Origin: Crossiella sp. SN42
Lineage (GTDB): Bacteria; Actinomycetota; Actinomycetes; Mycobacteriales; Pseudonocardiaceae
Assembly (NCBI RefSeq): GCF_023897065.1
Contig: NZ_JAMHIV010000007.1
Coordinates: 1-64,000, forward strand
Direction of reading: 5' to 3'
DNA: 64,000 nucleotides
The notes under the pieces were generated by a model that was not told where the DNA came from, searched no databases, and was given only the letters and a program-made list of their open reading frames with translations. The translations under genes were made by a program, and so were the position numbers. Below, in pieces: positions 16,478 to 25,213 of the stretch. Each line of letters opens with the position of its first letter. The stretch's first letter is position 1.

Positions 16478-18054
16478 ACGCGCTGCTGCTGCGGCTTACC
16501 CTGCGCCGGGTCTGGTTGCGCACTCTGTCCTGGGGCGCGGCGATCGGTGTGCTGATGATCGTCGGCATCGCCGCCTACCAGGAAGCTTTTCCCGACCCGG
16601 CCCAGCGCGAGGCCACCATCGCCGCGCTGGCCAGTCAGCCCGCGCTCTACGCCACCCTGGGCGCGCCCGGCGATATCGGCACCCTCGGCGGGTTCGTCAC
16701 CTGGCGGATGGGGCAGTTCGAGTGCGTGGTCATCGCGCTGTTCGCCCTGCTCACCCTCGCCCAGCTGACCAGGGGCGATGAGGAGAACGGCCTGCGCGAG
16801 GCGCTCTGGGCCGGAGCCGTGCGCCGCACCGCGCCGCTGACTTCCGCCCTGCTCGTGGTTGGCACCGGCACCCTGCTGCTCGGCGCGGTGATCACCACGG
16901 TGATGCTCGCCGAGGGCACTCCGGCGCTGGGTGCGGTGCTCTTCGGGGCCGCCTGCGCCGGGGCCGGACTCGCTCACCTGGGCCTCGCCGCGCTGGCCAG
17001 TCAGCTGGCCACCTCCCGCCGCGCGGTCAGCGGCCTCACCGGCGCGGCGCTGGCCACCGGCTACCTGCTGCGCACCCTCGCCGACGCCAACGCCGACGTC
17101 TCCTGGCTGCGCTGGCTGAGCCCGCTCGGCTGGGCCCAGCGGGTGGATCCTTACACCACCGACCGCGCCTGGCCGCTCCTGCTGCTGCTCGGCCTCACCG
17201 CGCTGACCATCGCCGCCGCCCTGGCCATGGAGGCGCGCCGCGACCTCGGCGCCGGACTGCTGCACGCCCGCCCCGGCCCCGCGCACGGCCGGTCCCTGCG
17301 CGCGGTCGAACTGCTCACCCTGCGCCTGCACACCGGAGCCATCCTCGGCTGGGCCCTCGGCCTGGCCGTGCTGGCCGCCTCCATCGGCGCGATCGTGGAC
17401 GGCGTCTCCGGCATCCTGGCCGGAAACTCCCAGCTGGGCGCGATGCTCGCGGCGATCTCCGGCGGCGAGCGGCGGTTCACCGAGGCGTTCCTGGCCACCC
17501 TGTTCCAGATCATCGGCCTGCTCATCGCCCTGGTCGCCGCCCAGGCCGTGGTCAGCGCCCGCGAACAGGAACGCACCGGCCAGGCCGAGGTGCTGCTGGC
17601 CCGCCCGCTGACCAGGTCCCGCTGGCTGGGCGCGCACCTGCTCACAGGCCTGCTGGCCGCGACCCTGACCGCCACCGTCGCCGGATCCGCGGCCGCGCTG
17701 TCCTGGTGGGCCAGTGGCGGCCACGACACCTCGGTGCTGGTCGCCGCCGCGCTGAACACCCTGCCTGCCGCCGCCGTGTTCGCCGGAGCGGCCACCCTGC
17801 TCGTCGCGGTGCTGCCCCGCTGGGCGGCCGCCCTCGGCACCCTGCTGCCGATGGCCGGGTTCGTGCTCACCCTGTTCGGACCACTGGCCGGCCTGCCCGC
17901 CTGGCTGCTCGACCTCTCCCCGTTCCGGCACCAGGCCCTGCTCCCGGCCCAGCCCTTCGATGGCGCCGCCGCGCTGGCCCTGCTCGGGGTGGCCGCGCTG
18001 TTCGCCGCCGCCGGATTGGTCCTCATCCAGCGCCGTGACCTGCGGATCGGCTAA
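16474..18054 (+). CDS. ABC transporter permease, antibiotic-exporter type (two membrane halves)
   Basis: A 526-aa protein with about 12 hydrophobic segments in two halves (LRLTLRRVWLRTLSWGAAIG at the start; LRLHTGAILGWALGLAVLAASIG at about 285). SAREQERTGQAEVLLARPLTRSRWLGAHL is a recognised element of this exporter class. The GTG start overlaps the ATPase stop, giving stoichiometric coupling. The partner ATPase and length fit the family annotated as exporters of polyketide antibiotics. The real substrate is unknown and no antibiotic cluster is visible. Confidence 0.9.
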   Translation: MNALLLRLTLRRVWLRTLSWGAAIGVLMIVGIAAYQEAFPDPAQREATIAALASQPALYATLGAPGDIGTLGGFVTWRMGQFECVVIALFALLTLAQLTRGDEENGLREALWAGAVRRTAPLTSALLVVGTGTLLLGAVITTVMLAEGTPALGAVLFGAACAGAGLAHLGLAALASQLATSRRAVSGLTGAALATGYLLRTLADANADVSWLRWLSPLGWAQRVDPYTTDRAWPLLLLLGLTALTIAAALAMEARRDLGAGLLHARPGPAHGRSLRAVELLTLRLHTGAILGWALGLAVLAASIGAIVDGVSGILAGNSQLGAMLAAISGGERRFTEAFLATLFQIIGLLIALVAAQAVVSAREQERTGQAEVLLARPLTRSRWLGAHLLTGLLAATLTATVAGSAAALSWWASGGHDTSVLVAAALNTLPAAAVFAGAATLLVAVLPRWAAALGTLLPMAGFVLTLFGPLAGLPAWLLDLSPFRHQALLPAQPFDGAAALALLGVAALFAAAGLVLIQRRDLRIG

Positions 18055-18094
18055 CTCGGTTGAGCACCACAGGTGGGGTTGGTTGGCTGCGCCC

Positions 18095-18646
18095 ATGCTC
18101 CCCGACCTCACCCGCCCGGACGCCGCCGTGGCCCTGATCGGCCAGTGGACCAGCGCCGACCCCACCGCCGAACTCGACCGGCTCACCGCCGAGCCCCTGC
18201 CGGAGGGCTGCCTGGCCCGCGCGCACTACCTCGGCACCGACGGCGCCAGCCTGCTGCACTACTCGCAGTGGGCCACCAGCGCCGCCGCCCGCGCGCACGC
18301 CGCGACCGCGCCGGTCCCGCTGGCGGAGTACCGCCGCTACCGCAGCCAGGTCGACGCCACCGGACCGGCCGGGTGCGTGGTCATCGCCGCGATCGACTTC
18401 GACCGCCCGGACGCCCAGCGCCAGCGCGACTTCGTCGACGAGATGTTCGCCGCCGGGGAGCAGGCCGAGGCCGAAGGGGTGCGGATCCCGGGGCTGCTGG
18501 CCGCGCACTTCCACCTCAGCGCCGACGGCACCGGCGTGCGCAACTACGCCGAGTGGACCGACCCGGCCGCCCACCTGGCCTTCACCGGCGTCCAGGAGAG
18601 CCCGGCCTGGCGCCGTTATCTGCCACACCCCGCCCCCAGGCACTGA
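18095..18646 (+). CDS. Antibiotic biosynthesis monooxygenase-like (dimeric alpha-beta barrel) protein
   Basis: A 183-aa protein made of two ferredoxin-like units. The first (ARAHYLGTDGASLLHYSQWATSAAARAH) and second (GLLAAHFHLSADGTGVRNYAEWTDPAAHLAF) both show the LxYxxW pattern of ABM-type barrels. The two halves form an internal tandem ABM-like fold. These proteins act as cofactor-free monooxygenases or heme-degrading enzymes, but many are uncharacterised. ATG at 18095 is chosen; GGTGGGG lies upstream. Confidence 0.75.
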   Translation: MLPDLTRPDAAVALIGQWTSADPTAELDRLTAEPLPEGCLARAHYLGTDGASLLHYSQWATSAAARAHAATAPVPLAEYRRYRSQVDATGPAGCVVIAAIDFDRPDAQRQRDFVDEMFAAGEQAEAEGVRIPGLLAAHFHLSADGTGVRNYAEWTDPAAHLAFTGVQESPAWRRYLPHPAPRH

Positions 18647-18667
18647 AAAGTCCACGACCAACGGCCA

Positions 18668-18686
18668 TGTTCCGTTCACCGGAACA
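18668..18686. promoter_or_regulatory. Inverted repeat upstream of the PhoD pair
   Basis: TGTTCCG (18668-18674) and CGGAACA (18680-18686) form an exact 7-bp inverted repeat with a 5-bp spacer. It also contains one GTTCACC (18674-18680), the unit of actinobacterial PHO boxes. The expected second copy 11 bp away is not conserved, so PhoP control is only a possibility. It lies 55 bp before the start at 18741. Confidence 0.4.
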
Positions 18687-18740
18687 CCTCTTACGGTCGG
18701 CAGAATCCCGCCGTTCCCGAATCCAGGAGGCAGGTCACCG

Positions 18741-19271
18741 GTGAACCTGATCAACAACGGCGACGCCGAGCGCGGCACCGGCGGCGCGGGGGAGCCCACG
18801 CCGACGGTGCCCGGCTGGCAGACCGTCGAGGGCGCCCCCGCGCTGATCCGCTACGCCGCGGGCGGCGGCTACCCCACCACCAGCGATCCCGGCCCGGCCG
18901 ACCGGGGCGCGCAGTTCCTCAGCGGCGGCAACAGCCCGCGCACCCGGCTCACCCAGACCGTGCGGCTGCCCCCGGGTTCGGTGTTCCGGCTCTCCGGCTG
19001 GCTCGGCGGCTACGCCACCCAGCAGGACGGGGTCCGGTTGTCAGTGGAGTTCCTGGACCACACCGGCTACCCGATCGGCCTGGCCGTGCTCGGCCCGGTC
19101 ACCGCCCAGGAACGCGGCCTGCGCACCGGCCTGGTCGAGCAGACCACCACCGGCCCGGTCCCCGCGGGCAGCACCCGCGCCCGGATCACCCTGCTGTTCA
19201 CCCGCTCCGGCAGTGGCACGTCCAACGACGGCTACGCGGACAACCTCAGCCTGACCGTGGGAGCCCGCTGA
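18741..19271 (+). CDS. Galactose-binding-like (carbohydrate-binding-module-like) protein
   Basis: A 176-aa beta-rich protein: NLINNGDAERG at the N-terminus, PGWQTVEG, GAQFLSGGNSP, LTQTVRLPPGSVFRLSGWLGGY and a terminal NDGYADNLSLTV. This is the jelly-roll pattern of CBM/galactose-binding-like domains. It has no signal peptide of its own. An AGGAGG Shine-Dalgarno precedes the GTG. Its stop overlaps the ATG of the Tat-exported PhoD, so the two are co-translated and may act together; export of this partner is unexplained. Confidence 0.72.
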   Translation: MNLINNGDAERGTGGAGEPTPTVPGWQTVEGAPALIRYAAGGGYPTTSDPGPADRGAQFLSGGNSPRTRLTQTVRLPPGSVFRLSGWLGGYATQQDGVRLSVEFLDHTGYPIGLAVLGPVTAQERGLRTGLVEQTTTGPVPAGSTRARITLLFTRSGSGTSNDGYADNLSLTVGAR

Positions 19272-20812
19272 TGCTGAACCGACGCACCCTGCTCCGCGGC
19301 GCGGCCGCCGCAGGCGCACTGGGCACCGTGTGGCCGCTGTCCAGCGCGCTCACCCCGGCCCAGGCCTACGCCGCGGCCGCCGACCTCGGCGTCTCCTACG
19401 ACCCGAAACCCTTCACCCTCGGCGTGGCCTCCGGCGATCCGATGCCCACCAGCGTGGTGCTCTGGACCCGCCTGGCCCCCGACCCGCTGGCCGCCGAACA
19501 GCCACTGCCCGCCGCGGTCGAGGTCAAGTGGACCGTGGCCGAGGACCGCGAACTGCGCCGCACGGTCGCCTGCGGCACCACCCCGGCCACCTCGCTGCTC
19601 GGGCACAGCGTGCACGTGCCGGTGCACGGCCTGCGGCCCGGCCGCACCTACTACTACGCCTTCGAGGCCCTCGGCCAGCGCAGCCGCCTGGGCCGCACCC
19701 GCACCGCCCCGGTCGGCCGGGTGGACAAGGTCCGGTTCGCCTCGGCCAACTGCCAGGCCTTCCACGACGGCCTCTACGCCGCCCACCGCGGCATCGCCAG
19801 GGAGAACCTGGACTTCGTGGTGCACCTGGGCGACTACATCTACGAGCACGGCAAGGTCGGCGGCAGCCACATCCGCGACCACGACGGCCCGGAGATCCTC
19901 ACCCTGGCCGACTACCGCAAGCGGCACGCCCTCTACAAGGGCGACCCCTCCCTGCGGGAGGCGCACGCCGCGCACCCCTGGTACCTGACCTGGGATGATC
20001 ACGAGGTGGTCAACGACCACAGCGGCACCGAGGGCTCCGCGCCGTTCGTCAAGCGCCGCGCCGCGGCCTACCAGGCCTGGTACGAGCACATGCCCGCGCG
20101 CGCCGACACCGGCCTGCCGGACATCCAGATCTACCGGCAGCGCCGCTGGGGCGACCTGCTCGACCTGTCCATCCTGGACCTGCGTCAGTACCGCTCTGCG
20201 CAGAACCTGCCCGATGGCACCATCCTCGGCGCCGAGCAGCGCGCCTGGCTGGGCCGCCAGATCGACTCGCCCAGCGACGCCTGGCACTGCTGGGTCAACT
20301 CGATCATGCTCAGCCAGCTGGCCAAACCCGGCGGCGGCTACTACTTCACCGACCAGTGGGACGGCTTCCGCACCGAGCGCGACAGCGTGCTCGGCCAGGC
20401 CCACCGCAAGGGCCTGGAGGACCTGGTGGTGATCACCGGCGACTGGCACTCCGCCTTCGTCGACGACATCCGCCCGGACTTCGACAACCCCGACGCCCCG
20501 GTCATCGGCACCGAGTTCACCGCGCACTCGGTCACCTCCGGCGCCTACTCCGCGGAGTGGAACAAGACCAACGGGCCGGTGATGGGCAAGGCCAACCCGC
20601 ACCTGAAGTACTTCGAGGGCAACCGCTACGGCTACGACGTCTACGAGGTCACCCCGCGGCGCTGGTCCACCCACATGCGGGTGATCGGCGACCGCAAGGT
20701 GGCCGACTCCCCGGTCAGCACGCTGACCACCTTCCACGTCGACCGCGGCAAGCCGGGCAGCTACGAGGACCCGGCCACCGTCGGCTCGGCCGCGCAGTAC
20801 CGGCGGGCCTGA
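19271..20812 (+). CDS. phoD: Tat-exported PhoD-family alkaline phosphatase
   Basis: A 513-aa phosphatase/phosphodiesterase. A twin-arginine signal NRRTLLRGAAAAG occupies the first 15 residues with an AxA-type site before about residue 35. The PhoD N-terminal beta-domain follows (FTLGVASGDPMPTSVVLWTRL). Metal-binding motifs of the catalytic domain are HLGDYIYEHGK, WDDHEVVND and GDWHSAFVDD. Enzymes of this class use Ca and Fe and release phosphate from mono- and diesters, including teichoic acids, outside the cell. It is translationally linked to the preceding CBM-like protein and ended by a long hairpin. Confidence 0.93.
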   Translation: MLNRRTLLRGAAAAGALGTVWPLSSALTPAQAYAAAADLGVSYDPKPFTLGVASGDPMPTSVVLWTRLAPDPLAAEQPLPAAVEVKWTVAEDRELRRTVACGTTPATSLLGHSVHVPVHGLRPGRTYYYAFEALGQRSRLGRTRTAPVGRVDKVRFASANCQAFHDGLYAAHRGIARENLDFVVHLGDYIYEHGKVGGSHIRDHDGPEILTLADYRKRHALYKGDPSLREAHAAHPWYLTWDDHEVVNDHSGTEGSAPFVKRRAAAYQAWYEHMPARADTGLPDIQIYRQRRWGDLLDLSILDLRQYRSAQNLPDGTILGAEQRAWLGRQIDSPSDAWHCWVNSIMLSQLAKPGGGYYFTDQWDGFRTERDSVLGQAHRKGLEDLVVITGDWHSAFVDDIRPDFDNPDAPVIGTEFTAHSVTSGAYSAEWNKTNGPVMGKANPHLKYFEGNRYGYDVYEVTPRRWSTHMRVIGDRKVADSPVSTLTTFHVDRGKPGSYEDPATVGSAAQYRRA

Positions 20813-20813
20813 G

Positions 20814-20869
20814 CCCTGGTCACGATGGCCGTCACGCCGAGGCGCGCACGGCCATCGTGACCCCCAGGG
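20814..20869. terminator. Bidirectional hairpin between phoD and lysE-type gene
   Basis: TCACGATGGCCGT at 20820-20832 pairs exactly with its complement at 20848-20860, and CCCTGG/CCAGGG (20814-20819, 20864-20869) extend the stem past a small bulge. The right arm overlaps the last codons of the convergent exporter gene, so both transcripts could end here. Confidence 0.7.
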
Positions 20870-21449
20870 CCAGCATGGTCACCGCGATCAGCGAGTCCAG
20901 CACCCGCCAGGCCACCGGCCGGGCGAACACCCCCGACAGCGAGCGCGCCCCGAAGCCCAGCGCCCCGAACCACAGCAGGCTGCCTGCCACCGCACCCGCG
21001 GCGAAGAACCAGCGGGCCTGCCCGTAGCCGTTGCCGACCGAGCCCAGCAGCAGCACGGTGTCCAGGTAGACGTGCGGGTTGAGCCAGGTCAGCGCCAGGC
21101 AGGTGAGCACGGCGGCCCGCAGCGAACCGCCCCCGGCGCCCCCGGCGTGCAGGGCTGCCGGGCGCAGCGCCCGGCGCGCGGCGAGCAGGCCGTAGCCGAT
21201 GAGGAAGATCGCCCCGGCCCAGCCGACCACGGTCAGCGCGGCCGGCCACAGCGTCAGCAGCCCGCCGATACCGCTGATCCCGGCCACGATCAGCACCGCG
21301 TCGGAGACCGCGCAGATGCCCACCACTGGCAGCACGTGCTCCCGGCGCAGGCCCTGGCGCAGCACAAACGCGTTTTGCGAACCGATCGCGATGATGAGGG
21401 ACAACCCGGTGCCCAGTCCGGCGGCCAGCGGTGTCAAGTATCCGTACAC
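20832..21449 (-). CDS. LysE/ArgO family amino-acid exporter
   Basis: A 205-aa protein with six hydrophobic helices. AAGLGTGLSLIIAIGSQNAFVLRQGL at the N-terminus is the LysE signature, with ISDAVLI-like CAVSDAVLIVAG and TWLNPHVYLDTVLLLGSVG diagnostic of lysine/arginine exporters. It is divergent from a LysR regulator of the LysG/ArgP type, the standard arrangement. It would export basic amino acids when they accumulate, for example from peptide uptake. Confidence 0.92.
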   Translation of the reverse strand: MYGYLTPLAAGLGTGLSLIIAIGSQNAFVLRQGLRREHVLPVVGICAVSDAVLIVAGISGIGGLLTLWPAALTVVGWAGAIFLIGYGLLAARRALRPAALHAGGAGGGSLRAAVLTCLALTWLNPHVYLDTVLLLGSVGNGYGQARWFFAAGAVAGSLLWFGALGFGARSLSGVFARPVAWRVLDSLIAVTMLALGVTMAVRASA

Positions 21450-21518
21450 GTTCTTGACGCTAAGGAGTGCGGATCCAGCAGGCCAGCTAAAGATTCTTCA
21501 CTATCATTAGCCATCGTG

Positions 21519-22418
21519 ATGGACGAGCTGCCCTTCGACCAGGTCCGCACCCTGCTGGCCGCGGTCGACGAGGGCACCTTCGAGGCCGCCGCCCGCGCCC
21601 TGCACGTCACCCCCTCCGCGGTCAGCCAGCGGATCAAGGCCCTGGAACAGCGGGTCGGCCGGGTGCTGCTGCAACGCGCCAAACCGGTCCGGCTCACCCC
21701 CTCCGGCGAGGTGGTGGCCCGCTTCGGCCGGCAGCTCGCGCTGCTCGCCCACGACGCCCGCGCCGAGCTCGGCCTGCCCGAGGACGGCAGGCCCACGGTG
21801 CTGCCGGTCGCGGTCAACGCCGACTCGCTGGCCACCTGGTTCCTCACCGCGCTGACCAGGGTCCCCGAGCACCTCCAGGTCTGCTTCGCGCTGCGCCGCG
21901 AGGACCAGGACCACACCACCGACCTGTTGCGCGAGGGCTTGGTGCTGGCCGCGGTCACCTCCAGCCCGGAACCCGTGCAGGGCTGCTCGGTGCGACCGCT
22001 GGGCCGGATGCGCTACCGCGCGATGGCCAACCCGGCCTTCGTCGAGCGCTGGCTCACCGGCGGCCCGCTGGCCGAGCTGCTGCCCGAGGCGCCGGTGGTG
22101 CTCTTCGACGGCAAGGACGACCTGCAGCACCAGTTCGCCCGCGCCCGCACCGGCCGCGACCCCAGCAGCCGCCAGCACCTGGTGCCCGCCTCCGACATCT
22201 TCCTGGCCGCGGTCGTGCAGGGCCTGGGCTGGGGCATGATCCCGGACGTGCAAGCCGGTGACCACGCCGCCCGCGGCCTGCTGACCGACCTCGCCCCGGC
22301 GCACCCGGTGGACGTGCCGCTGTACTGGCAGCAGTGGAAACTGGACTCGCCGCCGCTGACCGCACTGGCCGAGGCGGTGGCGCGCACCGCGGCACAACAC
22401 CTCGCCCCACTGCCCTGA
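21519..22418 (+). CDS. LysR-type regulator, ArgP/LysG subfamily
   Basis: A 299-aa LysR regulator. The HTH reads TLLAAVDEGTFEAAARALHVTPSAVSQRIKALEQRVG. The effector domain with YRAMANPAF and LVPASDIFLAAVVQGLGWGMIP is typical of ArgP/IciA/LysG. ATG at 21519 is used; a GTG one codon earlier is equivalent. Divergent placement from the LysE exporter implies activation of that gene by intracellular lysine or arginine. Confidence 0.92.
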   Translation: MDELPFDQVRTLLAAVDEGTFEAAARALHVTPSAVSQRIKALEQRVGRVLLQRAKPVRLTPSGEVVARFGRQLALLAHDARAELGLPEDGRPTVLPVAVNADSLATWFLTALTRVPEHLQVCFALRREDQDHTTDLLREGLVLAAVTSSPEPVQGCSVRPLGRMRYRAMANPAFVERWLTGGPLAELLPEAPVVLFDGKDDLQHQFARARTGRDPSSRQHLVPASDIFLAAVVQGLGWGMIPDVQAGDHAARGLLTDLAPAHPVDVPLYWQQWKLDSPPLTALAEAVARTAAQHLAPLP

Positions 22419-22431
22419 CCTCACTGCCTTG

Positions 22432-22451
22432 ACCTCCACCTAGCTGGAGGT
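22432..22451. terminator. Short hairpin downstream of LysG-type gene
   Basis: ACCTCCA (22432-22438) and TGGAGGT (22445-22451) form a 7-bp stem with a 6-nt loop, 13 bp after the regulator stop and 14 bp before a small open frame. There is no T tract. It could be a weak terminator, or a structure masking the GGAGG it contains. Confidence 0.35.
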
Positions 22452-22465
22452 AGCACGCTGCCGGC

Positions 22466-22561
22466 ATGCACCTTTCCGAGGACCTGCCGCCCGATACCCC
22501 AGCTGTGGTGCTCGACTACTGGTTCGCCCTGGAATGCCCCTGGCTAGGCTGGTTCGACTGA
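22466..22561 (+). CDS. Possible 31-aa small protein
   Basis: An ATG-started frame of 31 codons rich in acidic and aromatic residues, containing VVLDYWFALECPWLGWFD. The nearest purine-rich GGAGGT is about 15 bases upstream and within a hairpin arm, so initiation support is weak. It ends 47 bp before the adenosine-deaminase-like gene. It is reported because the acidic/aromatic composition is unusual for a chance frame; no family is recognised. Confidence 0.25.
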   Translation: MHLSEDLPPDTPAVVLDYWFALECPWLGWFD

Positions 22562-22608
22562 CCCGTAATTCGGCGGCGCCACCCGCCCCGGATGCTTAAG
22601 CTGCGGCC

Positions 22609-23601
22609 ATGCGGGATCTGCGCGCACTGCCCAAGGCCCATCTGCACGTGCACCTGGAAAGCACCCTGCGCCCGGCCACCCTCCGCGAACTGGCCGCCCG
22701 GCACGGGGTCGAGCTGCCCAGCGGCTCCGCCTTCCAGGGCTTCCGCGCCTTCGCCGACGCCAACTCCCGCATCCGTGACTGCCTGCGCGACCCGGCCGAC
22801 TTCCGCCGCCTGGCCAGGGAGTTCTGCGCCGACGAGGCCGCCCAGGGCACCCGCTACGCCGAGATCCGGTTCACCGCCGCCGCGCACGGCGAACGCCTCG
22901 GCGACCTGGCCATGCCACTGACCGCGGTGCTGGAAGGACTGGCCGAGGGCGAGGCCGAGCACAACATCGAGGTCCAGGTCATCCTCGACCACTCCCGCCG
23001 CCGCTCCGTCGAACGGGCCCGCCGCACCCTGGAGCTGGCCCGCAGGTTCCCGGAGCGGGTGATCGGGCTGGACATGGCGGGGGAGGAGACCTACCCGCTG
23101 GCCCCGTTCGCCCAGGTCATCGGGGAAGCCAAGGACGCGGGCCTGCACCAGGTGCACCACGCGGGTGAGTGCTGCGGCGCGGACAGCATCCGGGAAGCGC
23201 TGACCCTCGGGCACACCGAACGCCTCGGCCACGGCTTCCGCGTGCTGGAGGACCGCGAGCTGACCGCCGAGGTCGCCGACCGCGGCATCCCCCTGGAAGT
23301 CTGCCCCTCCTCCAACGTCACCCTCGGCCTGGTCCCGAACCTGGCCGGCCACCCGCTGCCCGACCTGCTCGCCGCCGGACTGGTGGTCACCCTCAACACC
23401 GACATCCCCAACTTCACCGGCACCACCCTCACCGAGGAGTACCAGCAGGCCCGCGACACCTTCGGCCTGACCGACCCGCAACTGGCCGACCTGGCCCGCG
23501 ACGCCGTGGACGCCTCCTTCGCCCCAGCCACCACCAAGGCCGCCCTGCACCGCGACATCGATGCCTGGAGCGCCGCACCGCCCCCGCCGCCGATGCGATA
23601 A
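22609..23601 (+). CDS. Adenosine deaminase family metal-dependent aminohydrolase (atypical)
   Basis: A 330-aa TIM-barrel hydrolase. KAHLHVHLEST (His13, His15) is the metal-binding start, and HHAGE and RLGHGFR are the other active-site elements. Two departures from classical adenosine deaminase are visible. HLDG is replaced by HLES, and the zinc/base-contacting Asp-Asp pair is Asp265-Ile266 (NTDIPNF). The residue lost normally contacts the purine ring. It is still expected to be a cytoplasmic deaminase, but the substrate may be a modified nucleoside or another amino-heterocycle. A 10-bp gap leads to the PhoD-like gene. Confidence 0.82.
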   Translation: MRDLRALPKAHLHVHLESTLRPATLRELAARHGVELPSGSAFQGFRAFADANSRIRDCLRDPADFRRLAREFCADEAAQGTRYAEIRFTAAAHGERLGDLAMPLTAVLEGLAEGEAEHNIEVQVILDHSRRRSVERARRTLELARRFPERVIGLDMAGEETYPLAPFAQVIGEAKDAGLHQVHHAGECCGADSIREALTLGHTERLGHGFRVLEDRELTAEVADRGIPLEVCPSSNVTLGLVPNLAGHPLPDLLAAGLVVTLNTDIPNFTGTTLTEEYQQARDTFGLTDPQLADLARDAVDASFAPATTKAALHRDIDAWSAAPPPPPMR

Positions 23602-23611
23602 ACAAGGCAGC

Positions 23612-25213
23612 GTGCCCAACCTCGTACTCGGTCCGCTGCTGCGCCACGTCGATGACAACTCGGCCACCGTCTGGGTGGAGACCGACCGCCCCGGCACCGT
23701 CCGGGTGCTCGACGCCGAAGCCACCACCTTCCAGGTCGCCGGCCACCACTACGCGCTGGTCGTGATCAGCGGCCTGACCCCGGACACCGAACACGAGTAC
23801 CAGGTCCACCTCGACGGCGAAGCGGTGTGGCCACAGGCCGGCTCGGCCTACCCGCCCAGCGTCATCCGCACCCTGCCCACCCACTCCGACCACCCCGTAC
23901 GAGTCTCCTTCGGCTCCTGCCGCTTCGCCCAGCCCGAGGACGCCCAGCGACGGGCCAAGGTCGGCTACTGCGCACTGTCCGCGCTGGCCAACCGCCTCAT
24001 CACGCAGCCGGTGCGGGAACGGCCGGAGGCGCTGCTGCTGCTCGGCGACCAGATCTACGCCGATGAGACCACCGACCGCACCCAGCAGTACCTCAAGCAG
24101 CGCCGCGACCTCAGCCAGCCGCCGGGAGTGGAGGTCGCCGACTTCGAGGAGTACACCCAGCTCTACCGGGAGAGCTGGACCGAACCCGAGGTCCGCTGGC
24201 TGTTCTCCACCGTGCCCACCTCGATGATCTTCGACGACCACGACGTCCGCGACGACTGGAACACCTCGGAGATCTGGCGGCAGGAGATGGCCGCCAAACC
24301 CTGGTGGGCCAAGCGGGCCCGCGGCGCACTGGCCTCGTACTGGGTCTACCAGCACCTGGGCAACCTGGCGCCGACCGCGCTGGCCAAGGACGAGCTGTAC
24401 CAGCAGGTCCTGGCCCTGCACGGGGCTGACGCCCAGGAGTTGCTGGAGTCCCACGCCGCTCGCTGGGACACCGAGATCGGCGAGCACAAGCACGCCCAGT
24501 GGAGCTACTGCCGCGACTTCGGCCCGGTCCGCCTGCTCATGGTGGACAGCCGCGCGGGCCGCATCCTCACCGGCGGCCGCCGCAAGATGCTCGACGACGA
24601 GGAGTTCGCCTGGCTCACCGCCCAGCTCGACGGCGCGGGCAGCGAGTACCGCCACCTGCTCGTCGGCAGCTCCCTGCCCTGGCTGCTGCCGCCGGTGATC
24701 CACCACCTGCAGGCCCGCAACGAGCACGCCGCGCACCGCCCCGGCTGGCGCGGCCGCCTGGCCGAACGCATCCGCCAGGCAGGCGACTTCGACCACTGGG
24801 CCAGCTTCCGCGAGTCCTTCGACCAGCTCTCCCGGCTGCTGCACCAGACCGCGGCCAAGACCGATGGCACGGTCGCGGTGCTCTCCGGCGACGTCCACCA
24901 CAGCTACGTCGCCCGCACCACCGAGCAGGCCCCGGTGCACCAGCTGACCTGCTCCCCACTGCGCAACGCCGAACCGGACCTGTTCAAACCGGCCCTGCGC
25001 CTGGCCTGGTGGCACCCCCTGACCGCGCTGTCGCACGCCTGGGCCCGCCTCTCCGGCGTCCCCGCCCAGCCCACCCACTGGACCAAGATCACCGGCCCCC
25101 ACTTCGGCAACCTGCTCGCGACCCTCAACCTCACCGCCACCGAGGCCACCCTGACCTTCGAGCGCGCCAGCGAAACCAGCCTCACCGAGGTCTGCCGCCT
25201 ACCCCTGCGCTGA
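23612..25213 (+). CDS. PhoD-like metallophosphatase without signal peptide
   Basis: A 533-aa protein beginning at GTG (PNLVLGPLLRH). A fibronectin-like N-terminal domain (SATVWVETDRPGTVRVLDAE, GLTPDTEHEYQVHLDG) precedes the phosphatase core with GSCRFAQ, LLLGDQIYADE, MIFDDHDVRDDW and LSGDVHHSYVA. It lacks a Tat or Sec signal, unlike the PhoD at 19271, so a cytoplasmic role is implied. Such proteins are often annotated as alkaline phosphatase D family with no known substrate. It follows the deaminase-like gene closely and may share its transcript. Confidence 0.85.
   Translation: MPNLVLGPLLRHVDDNSATVWVETDRPGTVRVLDAEATTFQVAGHHYALVVISGLTPDTEHEYQVHLDGEAVWPQAGSAYPPSVIRTLPTHSDHPVRVSFGSCRFAQPEDAQRRAKVGYCALSALANRLITQPVRERPEALLLLGDQIYADETTDRTQQYLKQRRDLSQPPGVEVADFEEYTQLYRESWTEPEVRWLFSTVPTSMIFDDHDVRDDWNTSEIWRQEMAAKPWWAKRARGALASYWVYQHLGNLAPTALAKDELYQQVLALHGADAQELLESHAARWDTEIGEHKHAQWSYCRDFGPVRLLMVDSRAGRILTGGRRKMLDDEEFAWLTAQLDGAGSEYRHLLVGSSLPWLLPPVIHHLQARNEHAAHRPGWRGRLAERIRQAGDFDHWASFRESFDQLSRLLHQTAAKTDGTVAVLSGDVHHSYVARTTEQAPVHQLTCSPLRNAEPDLFKPALRLAWWHPLTALSHAWARLSGVPAQPTHWTKITGPHFGNLLATLNLTATEATLTFERASETSLTEVCRLPLR

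Noticed and set aside
13068-18054. An antibiotic biosynthetic cluster around the glycosyltransferase and exporter
   Set aside because: No polyketide, peptide or terpene synthase and no sugar-nucleotide genes are present; the genes look like independent resistance or tailoring functions.
18668-18686. A true PHO box before the PhoD pair
   Set aside because: Only one GTTCACC unit is clear and the 11-bp-spaced partner is degenerate, so the inverted repeat is reported without assigning PhoP.
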